Source: Halostella pelagica (GTDB lineage: Archaea > Halobacteriota > Halobacteria > Halobacteriales > Natronoarchaeaceae). From it: a stretch of DNA of 64,000 nt. The notes beneath the pieces are model-generated. The model worked only from the letters and a program-made list of their open reading frames with translations, searched no databases and was not told the DNA's origin. A program made the translations under genes and the position numbers. The DNA is taken from the NCBI GenBank assembly GCA_005954745.1, contig CP040678.1, positions 2,790,001 through 2,854,000 on the forward strand, written 5' to 3'. This document shows, piece after piece, positions 51,800-61,327 of the stretch. The stretch's first letter is position 1. Every line of letters starts with the position of its first letter.

Positions 51800-52741
51800 T
51801 CAGCTGTCCGGAGTGTCGATAGCCGGCAGTTGCCCCTCGATCATCGCGCGGTCCTGCTCGAACCACGACGGCAACTGGAGCGACGACCCGAGGTCGGCGG
51901 GAGTCTCGTCGACGGTGAGACCCGGTTCGTCCGTCGCGACCTCGAAGAGAATGCCGCCCGGTTCGCGGACGTACACGGACTCGAAGTACTTTCGGTCAGT
52001 GACCCGCGTCGGTTCCAGCCCGGCTTCGTCGAGGCGCTCGCGCCACGCCGAGAGAGGGAACTCGCCCGCGCGAACGGCGACGTGGTGGATCGTCCCGGCC
52101 CCCTCGCGGCCGTACTCGGCGTCCCGGTCGAGCAGGTCGACGGTCGCGCCGTCACCGGCAGCATCCGGTACGCGGTACCGGACGCGGTCGCCCTCCTGGT
52201 CGAGCAGGTCGAAGCCGAGCACTTCGAGCGTGCTGGCGGTGTGGTAGACGCTCGTCGACAGCAACGTCACGCTGTGGACGCCGCGGATCGCGTACTCGGA
52301 CGGGACATCTCCGCTCGTTCCGTCCGCCGCGGGCGGCGACGCACTCGCAACGAGTTCCAGAGGTTGCCCGTCCCCGTCGCGGAACGGGACGACCGTCTCC
52401 CCGAAGCGCTCGACCGGGTCGTCGACTGCGACGCCGCGCGCCGCGAGGCGGTCCCGCCAGTAGCCGACCGACCCTGTCGGAACGACGAACGCCAGCGCGG
52501 ACGGCTGAGGCTTCCCGACGCGGCCCACCTGCCCCCGCTGATAGGGAAAGAACGTCGCGAGCGTTCCCGGCGAACCGGTGTCGTCGCCGAAGTAGAGATG
52601 ATACATGAACTTCTCGTCGAAGTTCACCGTCTTCTTGACGAAGCGGAGGTCGAGCGCGTCGGCGTAGAAGTCCACGGTCGCCTGCGGGTCGCCCGAAATA
52701 GCGGAGACGTGGTGGATCCCCGGCGTCGGTGGCCGCGCCAT
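51800..52741 (-). CDS. Ring-cleaving dioxygenase / VOC family (MhqO-like)
   Basis: A 313-residue protein with two glyoxalase/VOC halves. The first starts GIHHVSAISGDPQATVDFYA (metal-binding His) and contains LYFGDDTGSPGTLATFFPY; the second starts RGVHSVTLLSTSVYHTASTL with HHVAVRAGEF and FEVATDEPG (metal-binding Glu). It matches the MhqO/catechol-dioxygenase-like group that helps cells cope with quinones. Located 4 bp after the hydrolase gene, the same pairing as mhqO-mhqD in Bacillus. Metal is probably Fe(II). Confidence 0.9.
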   Translation of the reverse strand: MARPPTPGIHHVSAISGDPQATVDFYADALDLRFVKKTVNFDEKFMYHLYFGDDTGSPGTLATFFPYQRGQVGRVGKPQPSALAFVVPTGSVGYWRDRLAARGVAVDDPVERFGETVVPFRDGDGQPLELVASASPPAADGTSGDVPSEYAIRGVHSVTLLSTSVYHTASTLEVLGFDLLDQEGDRVRYRVPDAAGDGATVDLLDRDAEYGREGAGTIHHVAVRAGEFPLSAWRERLDEAGLEPTRVTDRKYFESVYVREPGGILFEVATDEPGLTVDETPADLGSSLQLPSWFEQDRAMIEGQLPAIDTPDS

Positions 52742-52745
52742 CTGA

Positions 52746-53399
52746 CTACTGATCTCCGTCCCCGTCGACGAGGTCGGCTAACATCCCCGAAACGAACCCG
52801 ATCTCGTCCTCGTTGACCCCGTGGCCCATCCCCTCATAGATCCGCTCGGTCACGTCTCCGTCGAGACGCTCGAACGTCTCGGTCGTCTCGTGAACGCGTT
52901 CGAGCGGGATGTGGGGGTCCTCGTCGCTACAGCCGAGAAACACGGGGGTCCCCGCTATCGACCCCTGATACGACTCGGGGTCGACCTCCGGCCCGATGAG
53001 ACCGCCCGAGAGAGCGACGAGGCCACCGTAGCGTCGGGGGTTTCGGGCGACGTACTCGCTGGCGAGACAGCCGCCCTGCGAGAAGCCGAGCAGGAGGACG
53101 CGCTCGGTTGGGATGCCGACGTCCTCGGCCGCTTCGACGGCGTCCTCGATCGCCTGCAGGCCCGAGGAACGGCCCGGCTCGTTCGACTCGACGGGCGCGA
53201 GAAAGGAGTTCGGATACCAGGCGTTGCGCGCGGCCTGCGGCGCGAAGTAGGCCACGCCGCGCTGTCGGAACTCGTCGGCCATCGCCACGATGCTCTCCGC
53301 GGTTGCGCCCCGACCGTGAACCAGCACGGCGGCGGCCTCCGCCGCCTCCGGTGGCGCGCCGGCGGTGACGAGCGGCTGGTCCTGGTGCGGTCCGTTCAC
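52746..53399 (-). CDS. Phospholipase/carboxylesterase-type hydrolase (MhqD-like)
   Basis: A 217-residue alpha/beta hydrolase starting at GTG. Conserved parts: AAVLVHGRGATAESIVAMAD, the nucleophile elbow GFSQGGCLASEY (Ser about 117), FLGCSDEDPHIP (Asp) and YEGMGHGVNEDE (His). The family includes MhqD and carboxylesterases. It is followed after 4 bp by the MhqO-like dioxygenase, which supports a shared role in quinone or electrophile resistance. A repressor like MhqR is not adjacent. Confidence 0.9.
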   Translation of the reverse strand: MNGPHQDQPLVTAGAPPEAAEAAAVLVHGRGATAESIVAMADEFRQRGVAYFAPQAARNAWYPNSFLAPVESNEPGRSSGLQAIEDAVEAAEDVGIPTERVLLLGFSQGGCLASEYVARNPRRYGGLVALSGGLIGPEVDPESYQGSIAGTPVFLGCSDEDPHIPLERVHETTETFERLDGDVTERIYEGMGHGVNEDEIGFVSGMLADLVDGDGDQ

Positions 53400-53624
53400 G
53401 GCGCTTCACCCGCGGTTGCGACGGCGTCGGTGTCGGCTCGAACGCCGGTCGTGGTCGTCCGGGCCGAGCGGTTTCCCCCCTCGTTCGTTCGCTGTTCGTC
53501 GAGGATCATCTTGTCTCCTCGTACGGTTCAGAATCATATACGCATTGGCTAACGGGAACACGACCAGGTAACGGTACCGTCACCGGCGGCCGGGAAACGC
53601 TCCGAGGCCGCCGTGGCGTCCGGC

Positions 53625-54404
53625 TTATTGATCCAGACTCGGCGGCGCGACCGATTCGATCCCTCGCTCCTGCAGGAGTTCCTCCAGAAACGCCGCGCGG
53701 TCGCCGATCTCGTCGGGGGCGTGCGAATCGGTTCCGACGGTGACGTCGACGCCGTGCTCTCGCAGGACCGCCAGAAACGTCTCAGTGGGGTGGACGACCG
53801 CCTCGTCGCGGAGCGCCCGCCCAGCGTTGATCTCCGGCACCGTCCGCGAGTCGGCGAAGGCCGACGCGGCGCGGCGGTAGTGGTCCTCGGTGGCTCGCCC
53901 CCGTAGCGGTTCGACGCGCTCGATCAGGTCGGGGTGTGCGGCCACGTCGAACAGTTCCGACTCCGCGAGTGCGACCAGGTTCTCGAAGTACGAGTCGACG
54001 ACCGCGTCGCGCTCCGCCCCGGTCATCTCCGCGAAGTTCGACGGGTTCTGTACGTCCATCCCGTCGACACCGTGGACGCTCCCGATACCGTAATCGAAGT
54101 CGGCGTCTCCGAGGAACTCCCGGATCGCGTCCTCGTCGCGAGGGTCGTAGTCCATCTCGACCGCGTCGTACACCTCGATATCGGCCTCGTCGCGCACCTG
54201 CTCGATACCGTGGCGGCGACGCTCGTACGTGCGGTCGAGGTTGAATCCCAACTTGGCCCGCACGTCCCGCATCGACGCCCGCTCGGAGACGTTGCAGTGG
54301 TCGGCGACTCCCACGCCGTCGAGACCGGCCTCGCTCGCGGCCCGAACCATCCACGGCAGGAACCGGCCGTCCGAGTAGTTCGAGTGAAGGTGAAAGTCGT
54401 GCAC
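53625..54404 (-). CDS. PHP-domain phosphoesterase (histidinol-phosphatase-like)
   Basis: A 259-residue PHP metallo-phosphoesterase starting at GTG. The four motifs are present: HDFHLHSNYSDGR (HxH), GVADHCNVS (DH), AHPDLIERV (the third H-x-D region) and GTDSHAPDEIGD. A YDAVEMDYDPRD strand gives the Glu ligand. It may act as histidinol phosphatase or on another phosphate ester. A hut gene elsewhere in the window deals with histidine breakdown, not synthesis, so context does not decide. Preceded by a 174-bp gap to the site-2 protease gene. Confidence 0.88.
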   Translation of the reverse strand: MHDFHLHSNYSDGRFLPWMVRAASEAGLDGVGVADHCNVSERASMRDVRAKLGFNLDRTYERRRHGIEQVRDEADIEVYDAVEMDYDPRDEDAIREFLGDADFDYGIGSVHGVDGMDVQNPSNFAEMTGAERDAVVDSYFENLVALAESELFDVAAHPDLIERVEPLRGRATEDHYRRAASAFADSRTVPEINAGRALRDEAVVHPTETFLAVLREHGVDVTVGTDSHAPDEIGDRAAFLEELLQERGIESVAPPSLDQ

Positions 54405-54578
54405 TCCTCGGCCAACGGAGGCGGAAGGCTTGTAGGTTGTGCAAGGGAGACAGAGGCGGTCGCCGAGGCCGCGGCGCTCGGTTGTCGGTCGGCGACGGCA
54501 GCCGATATCTGTCCGGCGAGCGTTCCGAACGCAGACGACCCAACGCGCAGCGAGACGCCCGACGAGAGACAGTCCCGC

Positions 54579-55742
54579 TCAGTCGGCCGTCTCCGACCGC
54601 CGGGCGGGTTCGAGCGATCCGGTCTCCTGAATGATGTTGAACGCGGTCATGAGGTCGGTCCGAGAGATGAGGCCGACCAGGTCGCCGAACTGGTCGACCA
54701 CGAGCAGGCGTCCGATCCCGTTCCCCTGCATCTCGTTGATCGCGGTCATGGCGTCCGTATCGGGCGTGACGGTCCGGAGGTCCTCGCTCATCACTTCGTC
54801 GACAGTGTAGGCGTCGCGCTCGACCTCTCTGACGTCGCGGGCGTCGTCCAGCGTGACGAGTCCGACGAGGTTGCCGTTTTCGACGACGGGGTAGCCGGTG
54901 TGGCGCTCGGTGAACATCCGCCGCATCAGTTCCGCGACCGAGGTGTCGGGGGAGACGGTGTGAAGGTCATCCCGCGGCGTCATCAGGTCGCGGACGCTGA
55001 CGTCCTGAAAGGCGGCTTTCATCGTCACCTGCTGGGACTCGCTGGAGGCACCGATGTAGATGAAGAAGGCGATGCCGACCAGCAGGATCTGGAGGTTGAA
55101 CAGGCCCCAGAGGCCGAGCAGGATCGCGAACGCTTTGCCGACCTCCGCGGCGATCTGGGTGGCGCGGGCGTACGGACGAGTCCGGGCGAGCAGTGCGCGA
55201 AGCACGCGGCCGCCGTCCATCGGGAACCCAGGAAGCATGTTGAACACCGCGAGGACGAAGTTGAGCAGGGCGAGATAGCCGAGGACGAACCGGACCGTAT
55301 CGAGCGACGACGGCAGGGAGACGAATCCGACATAGCAGACGGCCCCGACCAGAACGCTGACGACGGGACCCGCGATGGCGATCTGTAGCTCCTGCTTCCA
55401 GTCTTCCGGCATTTCCGTGAACGAGGCGATGCCGCCGAAGATCCACAGCGTGATAGAGTCGATGGAGAAGCCGTAGTGCATGGCGGTCAGCGAGTGGCCT
55501 AACTCGTGGAGCACGACGCCGACGAACAGGCCGAGCGCGGCGGCGATGCCCAGTATCCACGGCGTTAGCCCGCCGGTGAGACCGTCGGTCACGAGGCCCG
55601 CGTTCCACACCGTATTGAGCATTTCCGCCGTTCTCCCGACCTCGTTTCCGATCAGATACGCGAAGATCGGTAAGATGATCAGAAACGTGAGATCAAGCTT
55701 GATCGGGATCCCGAACAGGGACCCGATTCGAAAACTACGCAT
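54579..55742 (-). CDS. Site-2 protease family metalloprotease with two CBS domains
   Basis: A 387-residue intramembrane protease (M50). The zinc motif HELGH is in GVVLHELGHSLTAMHYG (about 79-83), and the second motif is FNMLPGFPMDGGRVLRALLA (Asp about 180). About six helices occupy residues 15-235. Two CBS domains follow (about 250-305 and 312-372; SVRDLMTPRDDLHTVSPDTS and TVDEVMSEDLRTVTPDTDAM), which may sense adenylate nucleotides. It cleaves membrane-spanning regulators; the target is unknown. Start at the ATG MRSFRIGSLFG. Confidence 0.95.
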   Translation of the reverse strand: MRSFRIGSLFGIPIKLDLTFLIILPIFAYLIGNEVGRTAEMLNTVWNAGLVTDGLTGGLTPWILGIAAALGLFVGVVLHELGHSLTAMHYGFSIDSITLWIFGGIASFTEMPEDWKQELQIAIAGPVVSVLVGAVCYVGFVSLPSSLDTVRFVLGYLALLNFVLAVFNMLPGFPMDGGRVLRALLARTRPYARATQIAAEVGKAFAILLGLWGLFNLQILLVGIAFFIYIGASSESQQVTMKAAFQDVSVRDLMTPRDDLHTVSPDTSVAELMRRMFTERHTGYPVVENGNLVGLVTLDDARDVREVERDAYTVDEVMSEDLRTVTPDTDAMTAINEMQGNGIGRLLVVDQFGDLVGLISRTDLMTAFNIIQETGSLEPARRSETAD

Positions 55743-55816
55743 ACGGGACTGTTGGTGTGGCTAAAACATAAAACACGTCCCGATAGGATTACGTCGCGGA
55801 ACGCGTAACGCAGAGT

Positions 55817-56182
55817 ATGACGCAACCGCTTCTCAGGCGGGCGGATGACGTATCGTACGAGTCAGTCGACGCCGCCGACGGGCTTTCGAAGGGCGTCCTC
55901 GTCGACGAGGACGACGGCGCGCCGAACTTCGCGCTCCGGCGGTTCACACTGGACCCGGGTGCCGAAGTCCCAGAGCACACGAACGAGGTCGAACACGAGC
56001 AGTACGTGCTGTCCGGAGAGTACGTCGTCGGTATCGAGGGGGAGGAACACGTCGTGAGCGAGGGCGACGCGCTCCTGATCCCGGCGGGGGCCGTCCACTG
56101 GTATCGCAACGAGAGCGACGAACCCGGCGCGTTCCTCTGTGCTGTGCCGAACGGTGACGACGAGATACGCCTCGCAGAGTGA
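55817..56182 (+). CDS. Cupin-domain protein
   Basis: A 121-residue cupin. Motif 1 is EVPEHTNEVEHEQYVLSGEY (His, His, Glu ligands) and motif 2 is DALLIPAGAVHWYRNESDEP (His ligand). All four typical metal ligands are therefore present, in contrast to the cupin at 51384. Function unknown. Monocistronic, divergent from the site-2 protease gene across 74 bp. Confidence 0.88.
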   Translation: MTQPLLRRADDVSYESVDAADGLSKGVLVDEDDGAPNFALRRFTLDPGAEVPEHTNEVEHEQYVLSGEYVVGIEGEEHVVSEGDALLIPAGAVHWYRNESDEPGAFLCAVPNGDDEIRLAE

Positions 56183-56294
56183 GGGGAGTCACCGTCGAGC
56201 ACACCTCCGTCGCGTGACCTGACAGAGTGAGAATGACAGGATCGATCCGACGCAGTCACGGGGTTTTTGCACGCTGAACGCCTAGCAATGAGTA

Positions 56295-56522
56295 ATGAAT
56301 CGCCCGGAATCATCCACCCCCCGTAGTGGCGCACAACGGTCCCGGAAGGCGATACTCGTCTGTCCGGAGTGCGGCCACGAGAGTCCCCCTGACGGCGACT
56401 GGGACGTCCACGAAGAGAACCACGAAAACCGAGTTCGAGAAACGTACAGTTGCCCGGTCTGCGGCGCGACGGTGACGACTCGCCCGCGGTTCACCGAGCG
56501 ACACGTCGTGACCCCGCGGTGA
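56295..56522 (+). CDS. Small two-CPxC zinc-finger protein
   Basis: A 75-residue protein with two C-P-x-C knuckles: ILVCPECGHESP (about 22-27) and YSCPVCGATVTT (about 52-57). This is a zinc-ribbon of the type common in small haloarchaeal proteins. A basic tail (RPRFTERHVVTPR) could bind nucleic acid. The region between has His and Glu that may also contact zinc. Function unknown. Confidence 0.75.
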   Translation: MNRPESSTPRSGAQRSRKAILVCPECGHESPPDGDWDVHEENHENRVRETYSCPVCGATVTTRPRFTERHVVTPR

Positions 56523-56678
56523 GAACACCCGCACGTCGCGAGCTATCACGTAGATGTATCGGTCGAAACGGCGTTTAGGTCGTTCGGCAGTCTCTCCCGT
56601 CTCGAACGCGAAAACGGTAGTCGCGCGCTGTAGCCGTTTTCCGAACGCCTGAAATACCCGCATCTCGTACCCGTTCAC

Positions 56679-58733
56679 GTGTCACGGCAGGTCCAGCAGG
56701 TGGACACCCTGTTCCTCCACGAGTCCGGCGACGACTACTTCGTCGTCGTCGAACGCGACGGTACCAGGGTGTTCCGCGCGAAGCTCGAACTGAAGGAGAC
56801 GAGCGCGGGCCCACGTCCCGGGAAGTTCCGTATCAAGCAAGACTCCAGCGAGGAGCCACGGAACCCCGACGAGTTCGTGGAGATCGCCCGCGGAGCGTCG
56901 CGTATACGCATCTCACAGCAGACCTCGCCGGAAGCGCGCGAGGAGTTACAGGCGATGCTCGACGGCTATCAGCTAGAGGCGAAAGCCGTCCGGACCTGTC
57001 GCTACTGCGCCTCGAACGGGCGATATTCGCCCATCACCGCCGAAACCGCGATCGAAGCCGACGGCGAGCACATCTGTCCGGACTGCGCCAAGCGGGAACT
57101 CGAACGCGAACTGTCCTATCAGGGGGAGATGACGGGTGCCGCGCGGGACCGCCTCGAAGAGCTCCTACTGGACGTACAGGACTTGGAGCGGATCACGAGT
57201 CTTCTGAAGGGGCATCTCGACCCGGACCTGACGAAGTTCGACGAGATAAGCGCGACGACCGACGAGGTGGACAACGTCCGCGTGGACGAACTGAACCTCC
57301 ACCCCGGCGTCCAGGGACTGCTAGAGGACCGCTTCGAGGAGCTCCTGCCGGTCCAGAGCCTGGCCGTCGAGAACGGGCTGTTCGACGGCCGCGACCAGCT
57401 CGTCGTCAGCGCAACGGCGACCGGGAAGACGCTAGTCGGGGAGATGACCGGACTGAACCGGGCGTTGAACGGGAACGGGAAGATGCTGTTTCTCGTCCCG
57501 CTCGTCGCTCTCGCCAACCAGAAACACGAGGATTTCCGCGACGAGTACGGCGACGTGGTCGACGTTTCCATCCGGGTCGGCGCGAGTCGCGTCCGCGACA
57601 ACGGCAACCAGTTCGACCCGAACGCCGACGTCATCGTCGGCACCTACGAGGGGATAGACCACGCCCTGCGGACGGGCCGCGACCTGGGCGACATCGGGAC
57701 AGTCGTCATCGACGAGGTCCACACCCTCCAGGAGGAGGACCGCGGCCACCGCCTCGACGGACTCATCTCCCGTCTCAAACACTACTGCGAGACTCGCGCC
57801 GAGAACCGGAGCGAGTACGACGGCGGCCAGTGGGTCTACCTCTCCGCGACAGTGGGCAACCCCGGGGAACTCGCCGAGCAGTTGCGCGCCAACCTCGTCG
57901 AGTTCGAGGAACGGCCCGTCCCTATCGAGCGCCACGTTACCTTCGCTGACGGCAAGGAAAAGCCCCGCATCGAGAACAAACTCGTCAGGCGGGAGTTCGA
58001 CTCGGAGTCGTCGAAGGGGTATCGCGGGCAGACGATCATCTTCACGAACTCCCGACGGCGCTGTCACGAGATAAGCCGGAAACTGGAGTACGACTCAGCG
58101 CCCTACCACGCCGGCCTCGATTACGGCCGACGAAAGAAGGTCGAGCGGATGTTCGGCGACCAGGACCTCGCCGCCGTCGTCACGACCGCGGCGCTTGCGG
58201 CGGGGGTCGACTTCCCGGCGTCGCAAGTCATTTTCGACACGCTGGCGATGGGGATCGAGTGGCTCACCGTCCAGGAGTTCCACCAGATGCTCGGCCGCGC
58301 CGGTCGCCCCGACTACCACGACAAGGGGAAGGTGTACGTCCTCGTCGAACCGGACGGCGGCTATCACGGCAGCATGGAGATGACCGAGGACGAGGTGGCG
58401 TTCAAGCTCCTCAAAGGCGACATGGAAGACGTCCGGACCCGCTACGACGAGAGCTCCGCCGTCGAGGAGACGCTTGCGAACATCACCGTCGCCGGCAAAC
58501 AGGCGAAGAAGCTCAACGACCGGATGATCGGCGACGTTCCGACGAAACACGCGCTGGGCAAACTGCTCCAGTACGAGTTCATCGACGGGTTCGAGCCGAC
58601 CGACCTGGGTCGAGCCGTGACGAGTCACTTCCTCGACCCCGAGGACGCGTTCATCCTGCTGGACGGCGTCCGCAAGGAGAAACACCCCTACAGTATCGTC
58701 GCCGACATCGAGTTGAACGAGGACGAACTCTAA
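56679..58733 (+). CDS. DEAD/DEAH-box helicase with DUF5814 N-terminal domain
   Basis: A 684-residue superfamily 2 helicase starting at GTG. The N-terminal DUF5814 part (about 1-150) ends with a zinc finger, CRYCASNGRYSPITAETAI, then HICPDCAKREL. Helicase motifs: Walker A VSATATGKTLVGEM (about 245), motif II VIDEVHTLQEED, motif III YLSATVGNPGEL, motif V AALAAGVDFPASQV and motif VI QMLGRAGRPDYHDKG. The pattern is like Ski2/Hel308 enzymes. Likely role: DNA or RNA unwinding in repair or RNA metabolism. Single gene; 13 bp from a convergent gene. Confidence 0.95.
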   Translation: MSRQVQQVDTLFLHESGDDYFVVVERDGTRVFRAKLELKETSAGPRPGKFRIKQDSSEEPRNPDEFVEIARGASRIRISQQTSPEAREELQAMLDGYQLEAKAVRTCRYCASNGRYSPITAETAIEADGEHICPDCAKRELERELSYQGEMTGAARDRLEELLLDVQDLERITSLLKGHLDPDLTKFDEISATTDEVDNVRVDELNLHPGVQGLLEDRFEELLPVQSLAVENGLFDGRDQLVVSATATGKTLVGEMTGLNRALNGNGKMLFLVPLVALANQKHEDFRDEYGDVVDVSIRVGASRVRDNGNQFDPNADVIVGTYEGIDHALRTGRDLGDIGTVVIDEVHTLQEEDRGHRLDGLISRLKHYCETRAENRSEYDGGQWVYLSATVGNPGELAEQLRANLVEFEERPVPIERHVTFADGKEKPRIENKLVRREFDSESSKGYRGQTIIFTNSRRRCHEISRKLEYDSAPYHAGLDYGRRKKVERMFGDQDLAAVVTTAALAAGVDFPASQVIFDTLAMGIEWLTVQEFHQMLGRAGRPDYHDKGKVYVLVEPDGGYHGSMEMTEDEVAFKLLKGDMEDVRTRYDESSAVEETLANITVAGKQAKKLNDRMIGDVPTKHALGKLLQYEFIDGFEPTDLGRAVTSHFLDPEDAFILLDGVRKEKHPYSIVADIELNEDEL

Positions 58734-58746
58734 CGGCCCACGTTCC

Positions 58747-59205
58747 TCATCGAAGCCGCCCGGGTTCCGCGCCGCTCCGAACGAACTCGACTCCGAGGCT
58801 TCCGAGATATCCGACGGCGAACGCGACCGTCCCGATGACGACGCCTTCTACCGCGAGAAAGGCCAGTCCGTCGACTCTGATGAAGTAGCCGAGCCGATAC
58901 TGGACGGTACGGTTGGAGAGGCCCAGGAACGCATGGTCTGCGTGGTAGCCGAGCAACGGCGCGTACGCGACGAGCCAGGCGAACACGAGTCCACCCCGAG
59001 AGTAGCCCACCGCGGCCGCGGCGATACTGCCGACGACCGCGGCGTCTCCCGGGATGAACACGACGCAGCCGGAGACCGCAAAGACGCCGAACGCGTACGC
59101 TGCGAACGTTGCGACGAACAGCGTTCCGGCGGCCAGGAGACCGAGATAGCGGCCGAACGAGTTCTCGGCAGGACCGATGAGCAGGCGACGGAGGGCGGGA
59201 TGCAT
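58747..59205 (-). CDS. Conserved membrane protein, unknown function
   Basis: A 152-residue protein with about four helices (LGLLAAGTLFVATFAAYAFG, VVFIPGDAAVVGSIAAAAVG, LAFLAVEGVVIGTVAFAVGY among them). The N-terminus MHPALRRLLIGPAENSFGR is amphipathic. A loop with HADHAFLGLSNRTVQYRLGY is polar with His. No family is recognised. It converges with the helicase and lies 127 bp from the divergent SLC13 gene. Confidence 0.7.
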   Translation of the reverse strand: MHPALRRLLIGPAENSFGRYLGLLAAGTLFVATFAAYAFGVFAVSGCVVFIPGDAAVVGSIAAAAVGYSRGGLVFAWLVAYAPLLGYHADHAFLGLSNRTVQYRLGYFIRVDGLAFLAVEGVVIGTVAFAVGYLGSLGVEFVRSGAEPGRLR

Positions 59206-59332
59206 ACACCTCCGTTCTCCGACAGGGGATGTAAAAACTAGGCCCACACCGATAGAACGAACGGCCGAACGGTGCAACACGCCGACGAATTCACGTCACA
59301 GGCTTTTTTCGGTCCCCCAACGTCTCACCACT

Positions 59333-61189
59333 GTGGCATCCGTAACGCCGGCTATCGTCGTCGTGTTCGCTATCATCCTCGTCGCCCTCGTCCTGTTCGC
59401 GACGGAGGCGATCCCCGTCGACATGACGGCGCTCGGGATCATGGTGGCGCTCCTGCTGGTCGACCCGGTGACCGGCGCGTTCGCGGACCTCGGACTGCTC
59501 GCTGACTCCATCACCGTTCTGGACACTCCTGAACAGGGCGTCTCCGGATTCGCCAGCACGGCGACGATCACCGTCCTGGCGATGTTCATCCTCAGCGACG
59601 GCGTCCAGCGGACCGGCATCGTCCAGATCCTCGGTCGCACGATAGCGACCTACACCCGCGACGACGAAGGCAAGCAACTCGGCGCGACGATCGGTATCGT
59701 CGGCCCCATCTCCGGCTTTATCAACAACACGGCCGCAGTCGCCATCCTCCTGCCGATGGTCACGAACCTCGCTCACGAGGGGAAGACATCGCCGTCGAAA
59801 CTCCTCATCCCGCTGTCGTACGCCTCGATGTTCGGCGGGACACTGACGCTGATCGGCACGTCGACGAACATCCTCGCCAGCGACATCATGTCTCGCCCCG
59901 AGTTCCTCGGTCGCGGGTTCGGGATGTTCGAGTTCACGGCGCTCGGCCTCCTCGTCAGCGTCGTCGGCACCGTCTACCTGCTCACGGTGGGACGGTGGCT
60001 CCTCCCCGAGCGGATCAAACCGGTCGGAGACCTGACCGAGGAGTTCGGGATGGGCGAGTACCTCACCGAGGTGGTCGTCCGCGAGAACTCGCCGCTCGTC
60101 GGCCAGACAGTCAAGGAGATACTCGACGAGACCGAGTACGACGTCGACATCGTCCAACTGGTTCGCGGAGACAGGGTGTTCATCGAACCGCTCAACCCCA
60201 AAACGGTCCGGAGCGGAGACATCTTCGCGGTGCGTACCGACCGCGACACGCTGCTTTCGCTCTCCGACGAGGAAGGACTCGACCTGCTTCCCGAGGTGAC
60301 CGTCGACGAGGCGGAACTGGAGGCCGCGAGCGAGGAACAGAACCTCGTCGAGATAGTTATCCCGCCCGGGTCGGCGCTGCTCGGCGAAACGTTCGTCTCC
60401 TCGAACTTCCGGCAGCGCTACGACGCGACGGTGCTCGCACTCCGGCGCGGTGGCGACGTGATCCGAAGACGCCTCGACCACGTCCCGCTCCGGATCGGCG
60501 ACACGCTGCTCGTCCAGGCGACGCCGGACAGCATCGACCGCCTCGACCGCAACCGCGATTTCACCGTCGCTCGCGAGATCGAGCGCAAGTCCTTTCGGGA
60601 ATCGAAAATACCCGTCGCGCTGGGCATCGTCGCCGGCGTCGTCGCCGTCGCCGCGGTGGATTTCCTCCCGATCATGGTCGCCGCGCTGGCCGGCGCGCTC
60701 TTGATGGTGCTGACTGGCTGTCTCAAACCGGGCGAAGTGTACGAGTCCGTTCAGTGGGACGTTATCGTTCTGCTCGCGGGCGTCATCCCGCTCGGTCTCG
60801 CAATGGAGAACTCCGGCGCGGCCGAACTGATCGCCGACGTGATCGTCAGGAGTTCCTTGGCGCTCCCCCCCGTCGCGGTACTCGGTCTGCTGTACGTCGT
60901 CACCGCACTTCTGACGAACGTCATCAGCAACAACGCCAGCGTCGTGCTCATGGTCCCGGTCGCCTTCGAGGCGGCACAGCGTCTCGACGCGAATGCGTTC
61001 TCATTCATCCTCGCCGTGACGTTCGCCGCAAGCACTGCGTTCATGACGCCCGTCGGCTACCAGACCAACCTGTTCGTCTACGGTCCCGGCGGCTACCGAT
61101 TCACGGATTACCTCCGGGTCGGCGGCCCCCTCCAGTTGCTGTTCGCTATCGTCACGACGGCCGGTATCGCGGTGTTGTGGGGGGTGTAG
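59333..61189 (+). CDS. SLC13-type permease with two TrkA-C (RCK_C) domains
   Basis: A 618-residue transporter starting at GTG. The first half (about 1-215) and last quarter (about 410-618) are membrane regions of the Na+/anion (DASS, CitMHS-like) family, with ISGFINNTAAVAILLPMVTN and the matching TNVISNNASVVLMVPVAF (re-entrant hairpin sites) and GTLTLIGTSTNILAS. Between them are two RCK_C domains (about 220-300 and 318-400; VVRENSPLVGQTVKEILD and IVIPPGSALLGETFVSSNF). It probably imports sulfate or dicarboxylate under ligand control. Start at the GTG before ASVTPAIVV. Confidence 0.92.
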   Translation: MASVTPAIVVVFAIILVALVLFATEAIPVDMTALGIMVALLLVDPVTGAFADLGLLADSITVLDTPEQGVSGFASTATITVLAMFILSDGVQRTGIVQILGRTIATYTRDDEGKQLGATIGIVGPISGFINNTAAVAILLPMVTNLAHEGKTSPSKLLIPLSYASMFGGTLTLIGTSTNILASDIMSRPEFLGRGFGMFEFTALGLLVSVVGTVYLLTVGRWLLPERIKPVGDLTEEFGMGEYLTEVVVRENSPLVGQTVKEILDETEYDVDIVQLVRGDRVFIEPLNPKTVRSGDIFAVRTDRDTLLSLSDEEGLDLLPEVTVDEAELEAASEEQNLVEIVIPPGSALLGETFVSSNFRQRYDATVLALRRGGDVIRRRLDHVPLRIGDTLLVQATPDSIDRLDRNRDFTVAREIERKSFRESKIPVALGIVAGVVAVAAVDFLPIMVAALAGALLMVLTGCLKPGEVYESVQWDVIVLLAGVIPLGLAMENSGAAELIADVIVRSSLALPPVAVLGLLYVVTALLTNVISNNASVVLMVPVAFEAAQRLDANAFSFILAVTFAASTAFMTPVGYQTNLFVYGPGGYRFTDYLRVGGPLQLLFAIVTTAGIAVLWGV

Positions 61190-61256
61190 CGAGGGGTGGC
61201 GGCGCTGCGTCGTTGAACGAAACCCTTTACACCGCAACGGCCGAAGGAGGTCATGC

Positions 61257-61327
61257 GGGACCGTGGGTTAGTGGTATACTCCGAGCCTTGGGTGCTCGTG
61301 ACCGCGGTTCAAATCCGCGCGGTCCCA
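61257..61327 (+). tRNA. tRNA-Pro (TGG anticodon)
   Basis: A 71-nt cloverleaf: perfect acceptor gggaccg / cggtccc, anticodon stem cgagc / gctcg with loop cttgggt (anticodon at 61289-61291), T stem cgcgg / ccgcg with loop ttcaaat, discriminator A. CCA is not encoded and no intron is present. TATA-like aaaccctttac lies about 35 bp upstream. The 3' end is repeated 142 bp downstream. Confidence 0.97.

Noticed and set aside
53934-55388. A 484-codon plus-strand open frame rich in Val, Arg and Asp
   Set aside because: It is the antisense shadow of the PHP phosphoesterase and the site-2 protease, both of which have intact motifs.
55743-55780. gggactgttgg just before the site-2 protease gene, similar to the end of the MITE-like elements
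   Set aside because: No matching second end or interior similarity within a reasonable distance; probably chance in a leader region.
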